NCBI RefSeq assembly: GCF_000420785.1
Contig: NZ_ATVP01000013.1
Coordinates: 1-61,095, forward strand
Direction: 5' to 3'
Origin: Streptococcus hyovaginalis DSM 12219
Lineage (GTDB): Bacteria; Bacillota; Bacilli; Lactobacillales; Streptococcaceae
DNA: 61,095 bases
Under the pieces are notes generated by a model. It ran no database searches. It was given only the letters and a program-made list of their open reading frames with translations, and had not been told where the DNA came from. Positions 18,203 to 27,297 of the stretch are shown here, piece after piece. The number at the start of each line of letters is the position of its first letter. Within the stretch, counting starts at the first letter, position 1. A program made the position numbers and the translations under genes.

Positions 18203-19474
18203 TTACGCACAGCCTCTTTTATACAAATAACTCAGAAAAAACCATCTAAACAAATTATCTAAAACTGTTGCTAGCCAGACACCGCTCAAACCGAGTTGAG
18301 CCACTACCCCTAATAAATAGCCTAAACCAATCCTCACCAACCACATTCCTAGACTCGTAGCATAAAATGGTACCTTAGCATTACCAAGACCTTGCCATGT
18401 TGCTGTCATGATTAAGGTTCCTGCTGTGACGGGGACACCTACTAAAGAAAATAAAATGACAAGATAGCTTGCCTGAGTAGCTTGTAGATCACTTAAAAAG
18501 AGAAAGGTTAAGGGGGCTTTTAAAATAAAAATAGCACTTGCCAAGCTGTACATCATGATAACCGAGAGCCAGAAACTACTTTTCACAATCTCTCTGACTC
18601 TACGAGGATGAGCCGAGATATTGGAAGCCACCTCAATGACTGTCGCCACCGATATGGCCATTGCAGGGAGATAATTAAATTGTGTCAAGGTTTCACCAAC
18701 AGCATTACCAGCGACCACCTCCGAACCAAAAGTAACCACTATTGCAACCACAACAACATCACCAGCCCGCATCATAAGACGCTCTCCTGCTGCCGGTAGA
18801 ACCATGCTTAGCAATTCTTTGTCAAGAGACCACCTCAAATGGTGAAAGACTTCTTGTAGTGACAGCTTCTTGATTAAAAACGTGACTCCTATGAGCCGCG
18901 CAATAACCGTCGAAAAAGCCACCCCAGCAATGCCAAATTGAAAAATGTAGATAGATAACGCGGACAAGAGCGCATTAAGCAAATTGGTCAATAAACTAAC
19001 TTCCATGGGTAACCTTGTATGACCTTGAACACGAACAATCGCCCCCAGGCTTGTTAAGAGACCTAAACTGATAATACCACCACCTACAATAGCCAAATAG
19101 AGACCACCCGATCTAGCTACAGGAGCAGATGCTCCTAACATACTTAGTAAATTTTTACTTCCTATGATAGATAAAAAACCTAAGAGCAGACTAATCAAAG
19201 TCGTTAAAAGAAGTGCGTCTGTAATACTTTGAAATTGTTTACTTATTTTCTTCTGGGCTAGGTGGCGCGATAAGAGACTAGAAATAGCCCCTCCTATCGC
19301 GATAAATAAGGCTTGATAGATAGCAAGCATATTATTGGCAATCGATACCCCTGATACGGCTATAATTCCTAACTGAGCCACTAAATAATTGTCCACAAAT
19401 CCCATTAACATTTGCAAAAATTGCTCTACCATCGCCGGAAGTGCAATTCTTAATAACTCTTTACTTTCTTTCAT
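18203..19474 (-). CDS. MATE-family efflux transporter
   Basis: This is a 423-residue membrane protein with about twelve hydrophobic segments. The start LLRIALPAMVEQFLQMLMGFVDNYLVAQLG and the second-half repeat LLSMVLPAAGERLMMRAGD are hallmarks of MATE antiporters, which export drugs or metabolites using Na+ or H+ gradients. The substrate cannot be read from sequence. It is the next complete gene after the S10 operon, separated by the IS30 copy, and shares the strand with the GNAT gene behind its terminator. Confidence 0.9.
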   Translation of the reverse strand: MKESKELLRIALPAMVEQFLQMLMGFVDNYLVAQLGIIAVSGVSIANNMLAIYQALFIAIGGAISSLLSRHLAQKKISKQFQSITDALLLTTLISLLLGFLSIIGSKNLLSMLGASAPVARSGGLYLAIVGGGIISLGLLTSLGAIVRVQGHTRLPMEVSLLTNLLNALLSALSIYIFQFGIAGVAFSTVIARLIGVTFLIKKLSLQEVFHHLRWSLDKELLSMVLPAAGERLMMRAGDVVVVAIVVTFGSEVVAGNAVGETLTQFNYLPAMAISVATVIEVASNISAHPRRVREIVKSSFWLSVIMMYSLASAIFILKAPLTFLFLSDLQATQASYLVILFSLVGVPVTAGTLIMTATWQGLGNAKVPFYATSLGMWLVRIGLGYLLGVVAQLGLSGVWLATVLDNLFRWFFLSYLYKRGCA

Positions 19475-19499
19475 AGCTAATAGTTTACCACGTCTTACA

Positions 19500-19527
19500 A
19501 AAAAAGACCGAGGAATCTCAGTCTTTT
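19500..19527 (-). terminator. Terminator after the GNAT gene
   Basis: AAAGACTGAG-ATTC-CTCGGTCTTTTTTT on the minus strand forms a stem with T-run. The stop codon of the acetyltransferase lies inside the stem. Confidence 0.8.
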
Positions 19528-20054
19528 ACAACCATCTGATAATCATCTGTAAGAATCTCTTGTCCTCTTAAGCTAACGTCTGGATATTGCCTAACTAAAG
19601 TCATCCCAATATTTTCTAAAACAGCCTTACTCGCTAAATTATCATGGTTGGTACTCGCAGTTAGATAATTTATTCCTGGTAAGTCTCTTGCTAGATTCGC
19701 TAGAGCGCTAACTGCTTCGGTCATATAACCCTGTCCGATATAGTCTTGATGAAGGGTATAACCTATTTCCAAGGTATCATCTCTGTCTGTTTGTTTAAAG
19801 TTAATATTGCCAATCAGGCGATTAGAAGATTTTTCGACAATACCATATTTTCCAATAGGCTCTTTCAGATTGTAGAGCACAAGCCCTTTCCAACTTTCTT
19901 CTATAGAAGTATGCGGATAAAAAGCATAGCGTAAATGTGTATCATCAGAGGTGAAAGCAAAATAATCTTCCAAGTCATCTTTGGTCATCGGTCTCAACAA
20001 AAGTCGATTCGTTTCAAGTCTAGGATACCTAGCCAATTCAAAAAGAACAGACAT
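19518..20054 (-). CDS. GNAT acetyltransferase, RimJ/RimL type
   Basis: This is a 178-residue protein with the N-terminal strand LETNRLLLRPMTKDDLEDYF, the central IGYTLHQDYIGQGYMTEAV acetyl-CoA site and C-terminal NHDNLASKAVLENIGM of RimJ/RimL-like GNATs. Such enzymes acetylate protein N-termini or small amines; the substrate here is unknown. I chose the ATG at 20054 because GAGGTG lies just before it. An in-frame ATG at 20066 would add four residues. It follows thrC directly, so the two are probably one transcript. Confidence 0.85.
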   Translation of the reverse strand: MSVLFELARYPRLETNRLLLRPMTKDDLEDYFAFTSDDTHLRYAFYPHTSIEESWKGLVLYNLKEPIGKYGIVEKSSNRLIGNINFKQTDRDDTLEIGYTLHQDYIGQGYMTEAVSALANLARDLPGINYLTASTNHDNLASKAVLENIGMTLVRQYPDVSLRGQEILTDDYQMVVKD

Positions 20055-20067
20055 GTCACACCTCATT

Positions 20068-21552
20068 CTATAAACCGAGATAACTCTCCACAGCCTTTTG
20101 CATATCTTCTGTCGCTACTACCGTCTCGTGGCGAACTGGTGCCATCTGTAAATCACGAACAGCTTCTGGAACAAGCACTTGCGATAAGCGGTGAAGTTCC
20201 GCAACTGCCTCAAAGTCATCACCCACATCCTCTCCTGTGATAGCTTTAACAGCGACCCTTGGGAACTTGTAAGGACTAGCTGTCGAGGCGATAACCGTCG
20301 GTGTTTCATCCTTTGTGCGATCACGGTAAGCACGATAGACGCTAGAAGCTACAGCTGTGTGGGGATCTTCGATATAATGGCTTTCTTGATAGACCTGCTT
20401 AATCTCTGTTTCGGTGTCCGCTTCTGAGGCAAATCCTGCTTCAAAGCGTTCTAGAATAGACGGATTGATAGCTTCCAGTTGGTATTGACCTTGAGTATGC
20501 AGGGCATCCATCAATGCTTTTGTTTTAGTAGCATCATTTCCAAGAAGGTGGAAAATAAGACGCTCTAAGTTTGATGAAACAAGGATATCCATTGATGGAC
20601 TCGTGGTTACTTTAAAGGCACGTTTCTTGTCGTAAGTGCCTGTTTGGAAGAAGTCTGTCAAGACCTTGTTTTCATTAGAGGCACAAACCAGCTTTGCAAT
20701 TGGCACACCAATCTCACGCGCATAATAGGCTGCCAGAATGTTGCCGAAATTCCCCGTAGGAACAGTGACATTAATCGCTTGCCCGTTCTCAATCTCCCCT
20801 GCTTTGACCAGTTGCGCATAGGCATGGACATAGTAAACAATCTGTGGCACCAAGCGACCGATGTTCATCGAGTTAGCTGATGAAAACTGAATGTTTTGTG
20901 CCAAAAGACGAGCACGTAAGTCAGCATCATTAAACATGCGCTTAACCTCTGTCTGAGCATCATCAAAATTACCATCGATGGCAACAACATGCGTGTTCTG
21001 CCCTTTTTGTGTGGTCATTTGCAACTCTTGAATCTTACTAACACCGTTCTTGGGATAAAAGACGATGATCTCTGTACCAGGAACATCTGCAAAGCCTGCC
21101 ATGGCAGCTTTTCCAGTATCACCTGAAGTGGCTGTCAAAATAACGATTTTAGTGTCTACCCCTTGCTTTTTAGCCGATGTTGTCAAGAGATAAGGCAATA
21201 TCGATAAAGCCATGTCTTTAAAAGCGATGGTTGATCCATGAAAAAGCTCAAGATTGTAATGGTCTTTGAGCTTCACTAAAGGTGCAATGACTTCTGTATC
21301 AAATTTGTCATCATAAGCCTTATTAATGCAGTAATCTAATTCTTCAGCTGTAAAATCGTCTAAGAAGGCCGATAAGACTTGCTTGGCGACATCTTGGTAA
21401 GAAGCATCTTTCAGGGTCTCAAAGTCCAAGGCTATATTTGGCATCTCAAGTGGTGTGAAAAGCCCTCCATCATTGGCCAAACCTTGTAAAATTGCTTGGC
21501 TAGCTGTTACTTTATTGTTGTCATCACGTGTTGATTGGTAAATCATTGTCAT
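20068..21552 (-). CDS. thrC: Threonine synthase
   Basis: The enzyme converts O-phosphohomoserine to threonine with PLP. The PLP lysine is in GSTIAFKDMALS (about K112), and the phosphate-binding TATSGDTGKAAM follows. From the ATG at 21552 the protein has 494 residues, the usual streptococcal length; GAGGAA stands seven bases before this ATG. The frame is open further upstream from a TTG, which lacks a ribosome-binding site. The GNAT gene begins just after the stop. Confidence 0.95.
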   Translation of the reverse strand: MTMIYQSTRDDNNKVTASQAILQGLANDGGLFTPLEMPNIALDFETLKDASYQDVAKQVLSAFLDDFTAEELDYCINKAYDDKFDTEVIAPLVKLKDHYNLELFHGSTIAFKDMALSILPYLLTTSAKKQGVDTKIVILTATSGDTGKAAMAGFADVPGTEIIVFYPKNGVSKIQELQMTTQKGQNTHVVAIDGNFDDAQTEVKRMFNDADLRARLLAQNIQFSSANSMNIGRLVPQIVYYVHAYAQLVKAGEIENGQAINVTVPTGNFGNILAAYYAREIGVPIAKLVCASNENKVLTDFFQTGTYDKKRAFKVTTSPSMDILVSSNLERLIFHLLGNDATKTKALMDALHTQGQYQLEAINPSILERFEAGFASEADTETEIKQVYQESHYIEDPHTAVASSVYRAYRDRTKDETPTVIASTASPYKFPRVAVKAITGEDVGDDFEAVAELHRLSQVLVPEAVRDLQMAPVRHETVVATEDMQKAVESYLGL

Positions 21553-21695
21553 CTTACTATTCCTCAAGTGTACTTTTTTCAAAAATCTACAAGTAAATCG
21601 TGATAAGGACTGTCATCTCTTAATCACTATAGGTTCTAGTCATCTTATTTTACCATAATATTCTGAAATAACTGCTGGATAGGGCATTAAAGTCA

Positions 21696-21720
21696 AAAGG
21701 GACATCCTAATGGATACCCC
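21696..21720 (-). terminator. Terminator after the 310-residue membrane protein
   Basis: On the minus strand GGGGTATCC-ATTA-GGATGTCCC is followed by TTTTG. The T-run is short. Confidence 0.55.
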
Positions 21721-21748
21721 TTACCAGTAGCGATAATTACCTTAACGA

Positions 21749-22681
21749 TTAATAAGTGTCAGAAGAACTGATTTTTCCTTTTTTGAAGATAACATCATTT
21801 TTCTTATTCTTACCTTTTAAGATAAGATCTGATTTATTTTTGTCGTAAATCAACTCATCGCCTTCGTCAATGTCTATATCATCTAAATCTAACTCATCAT
21901 TTTCAATACGTGTAATCTCAATTGTTCGTGAAATACGCTTCACTTTTCCTTCAAACAGAGTGGCTTCAAGCTTGCCAGTCTCACTATCATAATTGAAGCC
22001 CTCTTCCTTGGCAGACTCCTCCAGAGCATCGTCAATCATGTCCTCGATGTCACTACGGCTCGGCAATAAACTTTCAATAAGTGCACTGTAGGTATCATCC
22101 AAATAGGAAGAATAATCTGATGAAGCCATCGTTTCTTCGTAGATTTTATAAAAAGCTTCTTTATCAAAGATATAAGAGACGGACATAACTGCCTTGTCGT
22201 CAGCAACATCCAGAGCCACCGTTTCAGACTTAACAACGTCTGAGACTTTAATATCAGACCCTTCTTCAACCTCAGACAAATTTTTCTCAATTTCTTTGAT
22301 TAACTTCTTTTCTAGGTTAGCACTGCGCCAGTAACCCTGGATATCCCCTGTCTGGTAACGAAGCAAAAAGAATAAACCTAACAATAAACTCAAAACAAGT
22401 AGACCGACACCACCTAATAACCAAAACTGTTTTTGCTTGTAAATAGGCGTTTGGGCTGGATTTTCTTGGGAAGTGACCGAGGGACTGCTCGATGGGCGGT
22501 TAGATGTGACCTCTGCCTCCCCAAGCGGTAGAGCTTTCTCCTCAAAAAGGTTCTCAGCAGAAGGTTGGCCCACTTCCTCATCCGTGAACTCTCCCGACAA
22601 TCGAGCAGCTTCAATAACCTCATCTGTCGGAGGTTGACCGTAAACCGTTTCGTAATACTCTATCCAATCTTCTCTATTCAT
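21749..22681 (-). CDS. Single-span membrane protein, unknown
   Basis: I do not recognise a named family. From the ATG at 22681 (AGGAG five bases before; an upstream in-frame ATG lacks this) the protein has 310 residues. It has an acidic cytoplasmic part (1-95, starting MNREDWIEYYETVYGQPPTD), one membrane span (FWLLGGVGLLVLSLLLGLFF, about 96-117) and a charged outer domain (about 118-310) opening GDIQGYWRSA. The outer part is very acidic with several D/E-rich runs. It looks like a membrane-anchored extracellular domain. It stands alone with its own promoter and terminator. Confidence 0.75.
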   Translation of the reverse strand: MNREDWIEYYETVYGQPPTDEVIEAARLSGEFTDEEVGQPSAENLFEEKALPLGEAEVTSNRPSSSPSVTSQENPAQTPIYKQKQFWLLGGVGLLVLSLLLGLFFLLRYQTGDIQGYWRSANLEKKLIKEIEKNLSEVEEGSDIKVSDVVKSETVALDVADDKAVMSVSYIFDKEAFYKIYEETMASSDYSSYLDDTYSALIESLLPSRSDIEDMIDDALEESAKEEGFNYDSETGKLEATLFEGKVKRISRTIEITRIENDELDLDDIDIDEGDELIYDKNKSDLILKGKNKKNDVIFKKGKISSSDTY

Positions 22682-23156
22682 AATAACTCCTTTTCTTTCA
22701 TCCATTATAACAATATCTCAAGTATTTGATAACCCTTATCTGCAAAAAAAGCTAGCATTTAACAGGTTTGGTAACTAAAGGAGTCCCTGTCTTTCATCAA
22801 GGACCCACTAGAGCCTCAAAAACAAACCAATCCTTCCTAAAAGCACACAAGACAAACCTCAACATGATGCTTGTCTCTATTATAAGTGATCTGTTTTTCT
22901 CCTTGACTGTCCTATTAGCTCTGGTAAGTCAAATAAACTTCCATGACTCGACTCAAGAATGCCTTCTCCACCCCAATACCGTATTGAACCTTGCAAAGAT
23001 TGCGAGCTTAACGACATTTGTTCTTAGTCTTTGCGCTTTTTAATGACAACAAAGCCAAGTGAAGATCTCAAAAGAGCCTTGTTTTTCGATACTTCAAGAG
23101 AGTTGAAGTCATATTGATTAATTATCGGTTGAGCTATATTGTAGGGTTAAAACATA
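22682..23156. other. Intergenic region, no convincing gene
   Basis: On the minus strand near 22702-22730 TTATCA and TATAAT, 17 bases apart, form a probable promoter for the membrane-protein gene. The rest carries a plus-strand open frame from a TTG (22768-23043) whose translation is hydrophobic in its second half, but it lacks a good start signal and I do not call it a gene. Confidence 0.5.
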
Positions 23157-23181
23157 AAGAACGTGTTTTTACACACGTTCT
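23157..23181 (-). terminator. Terminator of the adhE transcript
   Basis: On the minus strand AGAACGTGTGT-AAAA-ACACGTTCT is followed by TTATGTTTT. It lies after the 22-codon micro-ORF, so that ORF is inside the adhE transcript. Confidence 0.75.
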
Positions 23182-23189
23182 CTATTCCT

Positions 23190-23258
23190 TTAATAAGCCC
23201 ATTCCCCTGCTAGGACTATCCAAACGACTGCTAAATACCCGTATACTTTCTCAGACAT
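23190..23258 (-). CDS. 22-residue membrane micro-ORF after adhE
   Basis: The frame reads MSEKVYGYLAVV, then WIVLAGEWAY and TAA. AAGGAG stands nine bases before the ATG, which is 13 bases past the adhE stop, and the terminator follows nine bases after its own stop. The middle is hydrophobic and the ends hold tyrosine and tryptophan, as in tiny single-span peptides. I do not know a named family. It may be translated with adhE and sit in the membrane; that is inference from the start signal, position and composition. Confidence 0.6.
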   Translation of the reverse strand: MSEKVYGYLAVVWIVLAGEWAY

Positions 23259-23271
23259 GTTCAATTACTCC

Positions 23272-25884
23272 TTATTTACCTTTGTAATCGTAAGCAATTT
23301 CGATAATTTCTTTAAGTTCTGAAATTAGTGGTTCTTTAGGATTAGCGGTTGTACATTGGTCTTCATAAGCTTTTTCAGCAAGACGGTCTGCATCAGCTTT
23401 CAATTGGTCTTTTGTCACGCCTTGAGATTTCCAGTTCATCTCAATACCAACGGCTTTACCAAGTTCGTAGACTTTACGAGCAAGCTCTTCTGCTAACTCA
23501 GCATCAGTTTTCCCTTCAAATCCCATGAAGCGTGCAATGTCTGCATAATCTTTTTCCGCGCGGAAGAAGTCATATTTAGGGAACATAGCATGTTTTTGAG
23601 GGTCTTTGGCATTGTAGCGAATAATGTGTGGCAAGAGGATAGCATTAGTACGTCCGTGAGGAATGCCCCATTCACCACCTACCTTGTGAGCAATAGAATG
23701 ACAGATACCTAAGAAGGCATTAGCGAAGGCCATACCAGCCATTGTTGAGGCATTGTGCATTTTCTCACGTGATTCTTCTGTTGCTTTTTTAACAGATGTT
23801 TCAAGGTTTTCAAAGACTAATTTAATGGCTTGAAGTGAGAGCCCACGAGTGTAGTCGCTAGCCATAACTGATACATATGATTCGATAGCGTGAGTCAAAA
23901 CGTCCATACCAGTATCAGCTGTAACGCTGGCTGGTACACTCATAACAAGTGATGGGTCAACGATAGCAATATCAGGTGTCAAGGCGTAGTCAGCAAGTGG
24001 GTATTTGGTGTGGTCATCGCTATCAGTGATAACAGCAAATGGCGTTACTTCTGACCCTGTACCAGACGTTGTTGGAATACAGATAAAGGTTGTTTTTTCT
24101 GCGTAAGGAATCTTGTAAGTCCGTTTACGGATGTCAAGGAATTTTTGTTTAGCTCCAAAGAAGCTGACGTCTGGATTTTCAAAGAACATCCACATAGCCT
24201 TAGCAGCGTCCATAGCTGATCCACCACCGAGGGCAATAATGGTATCTGGTTGGAAGTTATTAAAGAGTTCAAGCCCTTTATAAACAGTATTTGTTGATGG
24301 GTTTGGCTCAACGTCTGAGAAGACTTCTACTCTTGGATTATTAGGGTTAAGTGACAATTGTTTACGAACAAGATCGGCATAACCGAATTGAACCATACCT
24401 GGGTCACAGACCAACATCACTTTTTCAGCTTTGATTTGACGAAGGTAGGTGATTGAGTTTTTTTCAAAGTAAACTTTTGGTGGCAATTTGAACCATTGCA
24501 TGTTATTGCGACGCTTTGCCAATGTCTTAACGTTAATCAAGTCGAATGCCCCCACGTTATGTGAAATTGAGTTGTGACCATATGAACCACAGCCTAGTGT
24601 CAATGATGGAATCATTTCATTGTAGATGTTACCGATACCACCTTCAGCTGATGGTGAGTTAACAAGCACACGACAAGCTTTCATACGGATACCATATTGG
24701 ATTTGAAGGTCTTCATCTTCTGTATGAATAACAGCTGTGTGACCAAGTCCACCAAGATCAAGCATAGCGGCTGCTTTATCAAAACCGTCTTTAACACCCT
24801 TTGATTTGATGAGGGCAAGAACTGGTGATAATTTTTCACGTGAAAGTGGGTAGTCTGGTCCAGCATCTTTGATTTCGGCAAGGATAATTTTTGTTCCTTT
24901 AGGAACTTTTAAGCCTGCTAATTTAGCAATTTCTTCTGCTGATTTACCAACAATTTTAGAGTTAACGGCTGTTTTAGCTTCGTTAAGAACAGCTGCTTCT
25001 AATTTTTCAAGGTCTGATTTTTTAGAAATGATGACACATTGATGTGCTTCAAATTCAGCTTTGACATCATCGTAAACCTCTTCATCAACGATCGCTGCTT
25101 GTTCTGAAGCACAAATCATTCCATTATCAAATGATTTTGAAACGATAATATCGTTAACAGCACGTTTGATTTTAGCATCTGCTGCGATGTAAGACGGCAC
25201 ATTACCAGCACCAACCCCAAGGGCAGGTTTACCAGTTGAGTAAGCCGCTTTAACCATGCCAGGTCCACCAGTGGCAAGAACTGTCGCTACTTTAGGGTGA
25301 TTCATCAAAAGTCCTGTTGCTTCAATTGATGGTTCTTCAACCCATTGGATACAGTTTTCAGGTGCACCCGCTTCAATCGCTGCATCACGAACGATACGGG
25401 CTGCTTCAGCTGAAGATTGTTGAGCTGATGGATGGAAGGCAAAGACGATTGGATTACGTGTTTTCAAGGCAATAAGCGCTTTGAAAATCGTTGTTGATGT
25501 AGGGTTAGTTGTTGGTGTTACTCCGCAGATAACGCCGACTGGCTCTGCGATAGAAACAAGTCCTGCTTCTTTATCTTCTGCGATGACACCTACTGTTTTG
25601 TTGTCTTTGATGGCATTCCAGATATATTCTGAAGCGTACATGTTTTTAATGGCCTTATCTTCATAAACACCGCGACCAGTTTCATCAACGGCCATTTTAG
25701 CCAAAAGCATGTGTTTATCAAGAGCTGCAATAGCTGCTTGGTGGACAATGTGGTCGACTTGTTCTTGGGTGAAATCAGCCATCGCATCTAAAGCGACAAC
25801 CGCTTGATCAGCTAAACGATCAATGATTGCTTGTGTATCGCTTACTTGTACTGTTTCAGTTACTTCGATTGTTTTTGTTGCCAT
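23272..25884 (-). CDS. adhE: Bifunctional acetaldehyde-CoA/alcohol dehydrogenase
   Basis: This 870-residue fusion reduces acetyl-CoA to acetaldehyde and then to ethanol with two NADH, balancing redox in anaerobic fermentation. The N-terminal aldehyde dehydrogenase half has the catalytic cysteine C258 in NGMICASEQ. The C-terminal iron-dependent alcohol dehydrogenase half has GGGSAMDAAK, TGMDVLTHAIESYVS and the metal histidines in GICHSIAHKVGGEWGIPHG. Such proteins form spirosomes. AAAAGGAG lies before ATG. The promoter is flanked by two Rex-like sites, fitting NADH-responsive control. Confidence 0.97.
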   Translation of the reverse strand: MATKTIEVTETVQVSDTQAIIDRLADQAVVALDAMADFTQEQVDHIVHQAAIAALDKHMLLAKMAVDETGRGVYEDKAIKNMYASEYIWNAIKDNKTVGVIAEDKEAGLVSIAEPVGVICGVTPTTNPTSTTIFKALIALKTRNPIVFAFHPSAQQSSAEAARIVRDAAIEAGAPENCIQWVEEPSIEATGLLMNHPKVATVLATGGPGMVKAAYSTGKPALGVGAGNVPSYIAADAKIKRAVNDIIVSKSFDNGMICASEQAAIVDEEVYDDVKAEFEAHQCVIISKKSDLEKLEAAVLNEAKTAVNSKIVGKSAEEIAKLAGLKVPKGTKIILAEIKDAGPDYPLSREKLSPVLALIKSKGVKDGFDKAAAMLDLGGLGHTAVIHTEDEDLQIQYGIRMKACRVLVNSPSAEGGIGNIYNEMIPSLTLGCGSYGHNSISHNVGAFDLINVKTLAKRRNNMQWFKLPPKVYFEKNSITYLRQIKAEKVMLVCDPGMVQFGYADLVRKQLSLNPNNPRVEVFSDVEPNPSTNTVYKGLELFNNFQPDTIIALGGGSAMDAAKAMWMFFENPDVSFFGAKQKFLDIRKRTYKIPYAEKTTFICIPTTSGTGSEVTPFAVITDSDDHTKYPLADYALTPDIAIVDPSLVMSVPASVTADTGMDVLTHAIESYVSVMASDYTRGLSLQAIKLVFENLETSVKKATEESREKMHNASTMAGMAFANAFLGICHSIAHKVGGEWGIPHGRTNAILLPHIIRYNAKDPQKHAMFPKYDFFRAEKDYADIARFMGFEGKTDAELAEELARKVYELGKAVGIEMNWKSQGVTKDQLKADADRLAEKAYEDQCTTANPKEPLISELKEIIEIAYDYKGK

Positions 25885-25916
25885 AATAGACTCCTTTTAA
25901 GACATTAACTTTTTAT

Positions 25917-25934
25917 TTGTTAAATGTTTCACAA
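25917..25934 (-). promoter_or_regulatory. Rex-like operator, promoter-proximal
   Basis: TTGTGAAACATTTAACAA on the minus strand differs little from the Rex consensus TTGTGAAAWWWTTCACAA. It lies just downstream of the -10 box of adhE, where a bound repressor would block transcription. Confidence 0.65.
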
Positions 25935-25949
25935 TTAATTTACATGTTA

Positions 25950-25977
25950 ATTATATCACAAGAAAAAATAATGTAAA
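25950..25977 (-). promoter_or_regulatory. adhE promoter
   Basis: On the minus strand TTTACA (25972-25977) and TATAAT (25950-25955) are 16 bases apart, with TGTG before the -10. Confidence 0.7.
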
Positions 25978-25982
25978 GTGTT

Positions 25983-26000
25983 TTGTGAACTTTTTTTCAA
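25983..26000 (-). promoter_or_regulatory. Rex-like operator, upstream
   Basis: TTGAAAAAAAGTTCACAA matches 15 of 18 positions of the Rex consensus. It ends five bases upstream of the -35 box, so with the site at 25917 it brackets the promoter. Confidence 0.5.
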
Positions 26001-26074
26001 TATTTTTATTTTTCTCTTCTTTTCTAAAGATCCTTTAGCAATAAGGGGTTATCCACTTTTAATTTTCTATAAAT

Positions 26075-26103
26075 AAAACCCCTCCCAAGTAATTAGGAGG
26101 GGT
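26075..26103 (-). terminator. Terminator of the GntR-ABC operon
   Basis: On the minus strand CCCCTCC-TAATTACTT-GGGAGGGG is followed by TTTTATTT, a strong intrinsic terminator about 110 bases past the 83-residue protein. Confidence 0.85.
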
Positions 26104-26215
26104 CATTGATATCAGAATTGGCATTAACATATCAGTTGTTATATTTAAAGCTTTTTCCTTGGCTTAACCAAAGTTAGAAATCTACTGACTTTACAGCTAA
26201 TAGAAAGGCATGTTC

Positions 26216-26467
26216 TCATCCTTTACGCTTCAACTGTCTTGCTTTGTTGGCTCTTTCGTAAATCATGGCCAAGGAAAGTATGCCAACAAGAGGTATTAAG
26301 ATATCTCTGAGAGAGAAAGTTAGAGTTCCTTTTAAAAAGATATAGAAGACAATTCCGATAAACAGGATAGGTAGGATGAGTCCCAAGTACTTGTTGCCAC
26401 GATATCCTGCGAAAGTTTGAAAACCGATGATGCCCGCAATTATTAATATCACTACTGTGTTAGTCAT
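26216..26467 (-). CDS. Small three-span membrane protein
   Basis: I do not recognise the family. From the ATG at 26467 (AAGGAG seven bases before) it has 83 residues with three hydrophobic segments, beginning MTNTVVILIIAGIIGF and including LILPILFIGIVFYIFLKG, and a basic end RANKARQLKRKG. It lies 160 bases after the ABC permease gene on the same strand and before the terminator, so it may belong to that transporter operon. Confidence 0.7.
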   Translation of the reverse strand: MTNTVVILIIAGIIGFQTFAGYRGNKYLGLILPILFIGIVFYIFLKGTLTFSLRDILIPLVGILSLAMIYERANKARQLKRKG

Positions 26468-26629
26468 TAAACTGCTCCTTATTTTCAATGATGCCTTTGT
26501 CCTAACTTAAGCTTAAGAGCCTTGTTCATCAATAACATGACTCGTCTGTTTCAAAAGAATTTTCTAAACTCTAAAAACCTTATGACAACTCCAACACTAT
26601 GCTGGTATCATGAAGCCTAGATTAAGGTA

Positions 26630-27295
26630 TTACTTCACTTCGACTTTAGCAATAATCCAATAATAGACTGAGATAAGCGCTAATAAGATCAAAACTCCAA
26701 TACCCTTGTAAGCATAATCTGGTAACTGTGACAGGGTTTCAAAGATTACTGGCAAACTATCACGCAATATTAAACCAAACATGGCTACTGCTATTCCACC
26801 CAAGAAATTGATAGCAAGAAGGATGAAGATAAGTTTCCAACCCCATTTGTAAATAGCAAATCCAAAGATAGCAATAATAAAACAACCAGTAAAACTAGTC
26901 CCGAATCCTGACAAGAAATCCTGCCAAGATGGTAAGTGCTCGTTCTCAGCAAAAAAGGAGAAGAAGTTCGACACTGCGGTTATAATAGCGTAAATGAAGA
27001 AATTAGCAATGAAGTAGTTCTTGCGTTTATTACCAAATCGCAAAGCTGAGTCAAAATCTGACATCCCATCTGTAAAAAAGACAATGATTGTCCAAATAGA
27101 GAAGATACTGGATATAAATTGTAAGGTACCATTAATCCAAGAAGCTCTTTGGATATCAAAGGTGCTATTATCACCAAAAAGGAGGGCTAGCACTATAAAT
27201 GAAGCTGCAATAAGTGCAAAGACAAGCATAATCAGTGCCGCTATTTTTAAATGATCTAAAAGTTGCATACCTCGTAGTTTTAACGTTCGTTTCAT
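26630..27295 (-). CDS. ABC-type membrane subunit
   Basis: This 221-residue protein has about six hydrophobic segments (for example LIMLVFALIAASFIVLALLF and GIGVLILLALISVYYWIIAK). It is encoded two bases after the ATPase gene, so it is very likely its permease partner. The combination of GntR/YtrA regulator, ATPase and small permease resembles ytr/bcr-type loci that answer cell-envelope stress or antimicrobial peptides; the actual role here is not known. GAGGAC precedes ATG within the end of the ATPase gene. Confidence 0.75.
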   Translation of the reverse strand: MKRTLKLRGMQLLDHLKIAALIMLVFALIAASFIVLALLFGDNSTFDIQRASWINGTLQFISSIFSIWTIIVFFTDGMSDFDSALRFGNKRKNYFIANFFIYAIITAVSNFFSFFAENEHLPSWQDFLSGFGTSFTGCFIIAIFGFAIYKWGWKLIFILLAINFLGGIAVAMFGLILRDSLPVIFETLSQLPDYAYKGIGVLILLALISVYYWIIAKVEVK

Positions 27296-27297
27296 GA

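Noticed and set aside
22768..23043. 91-codon plus-strand frame with a hydrophobic second half
   Set aside because: It starts with TTG without a proper ribosome-binding site, has no recognisable similarity, and no promoter or terminator fits it.
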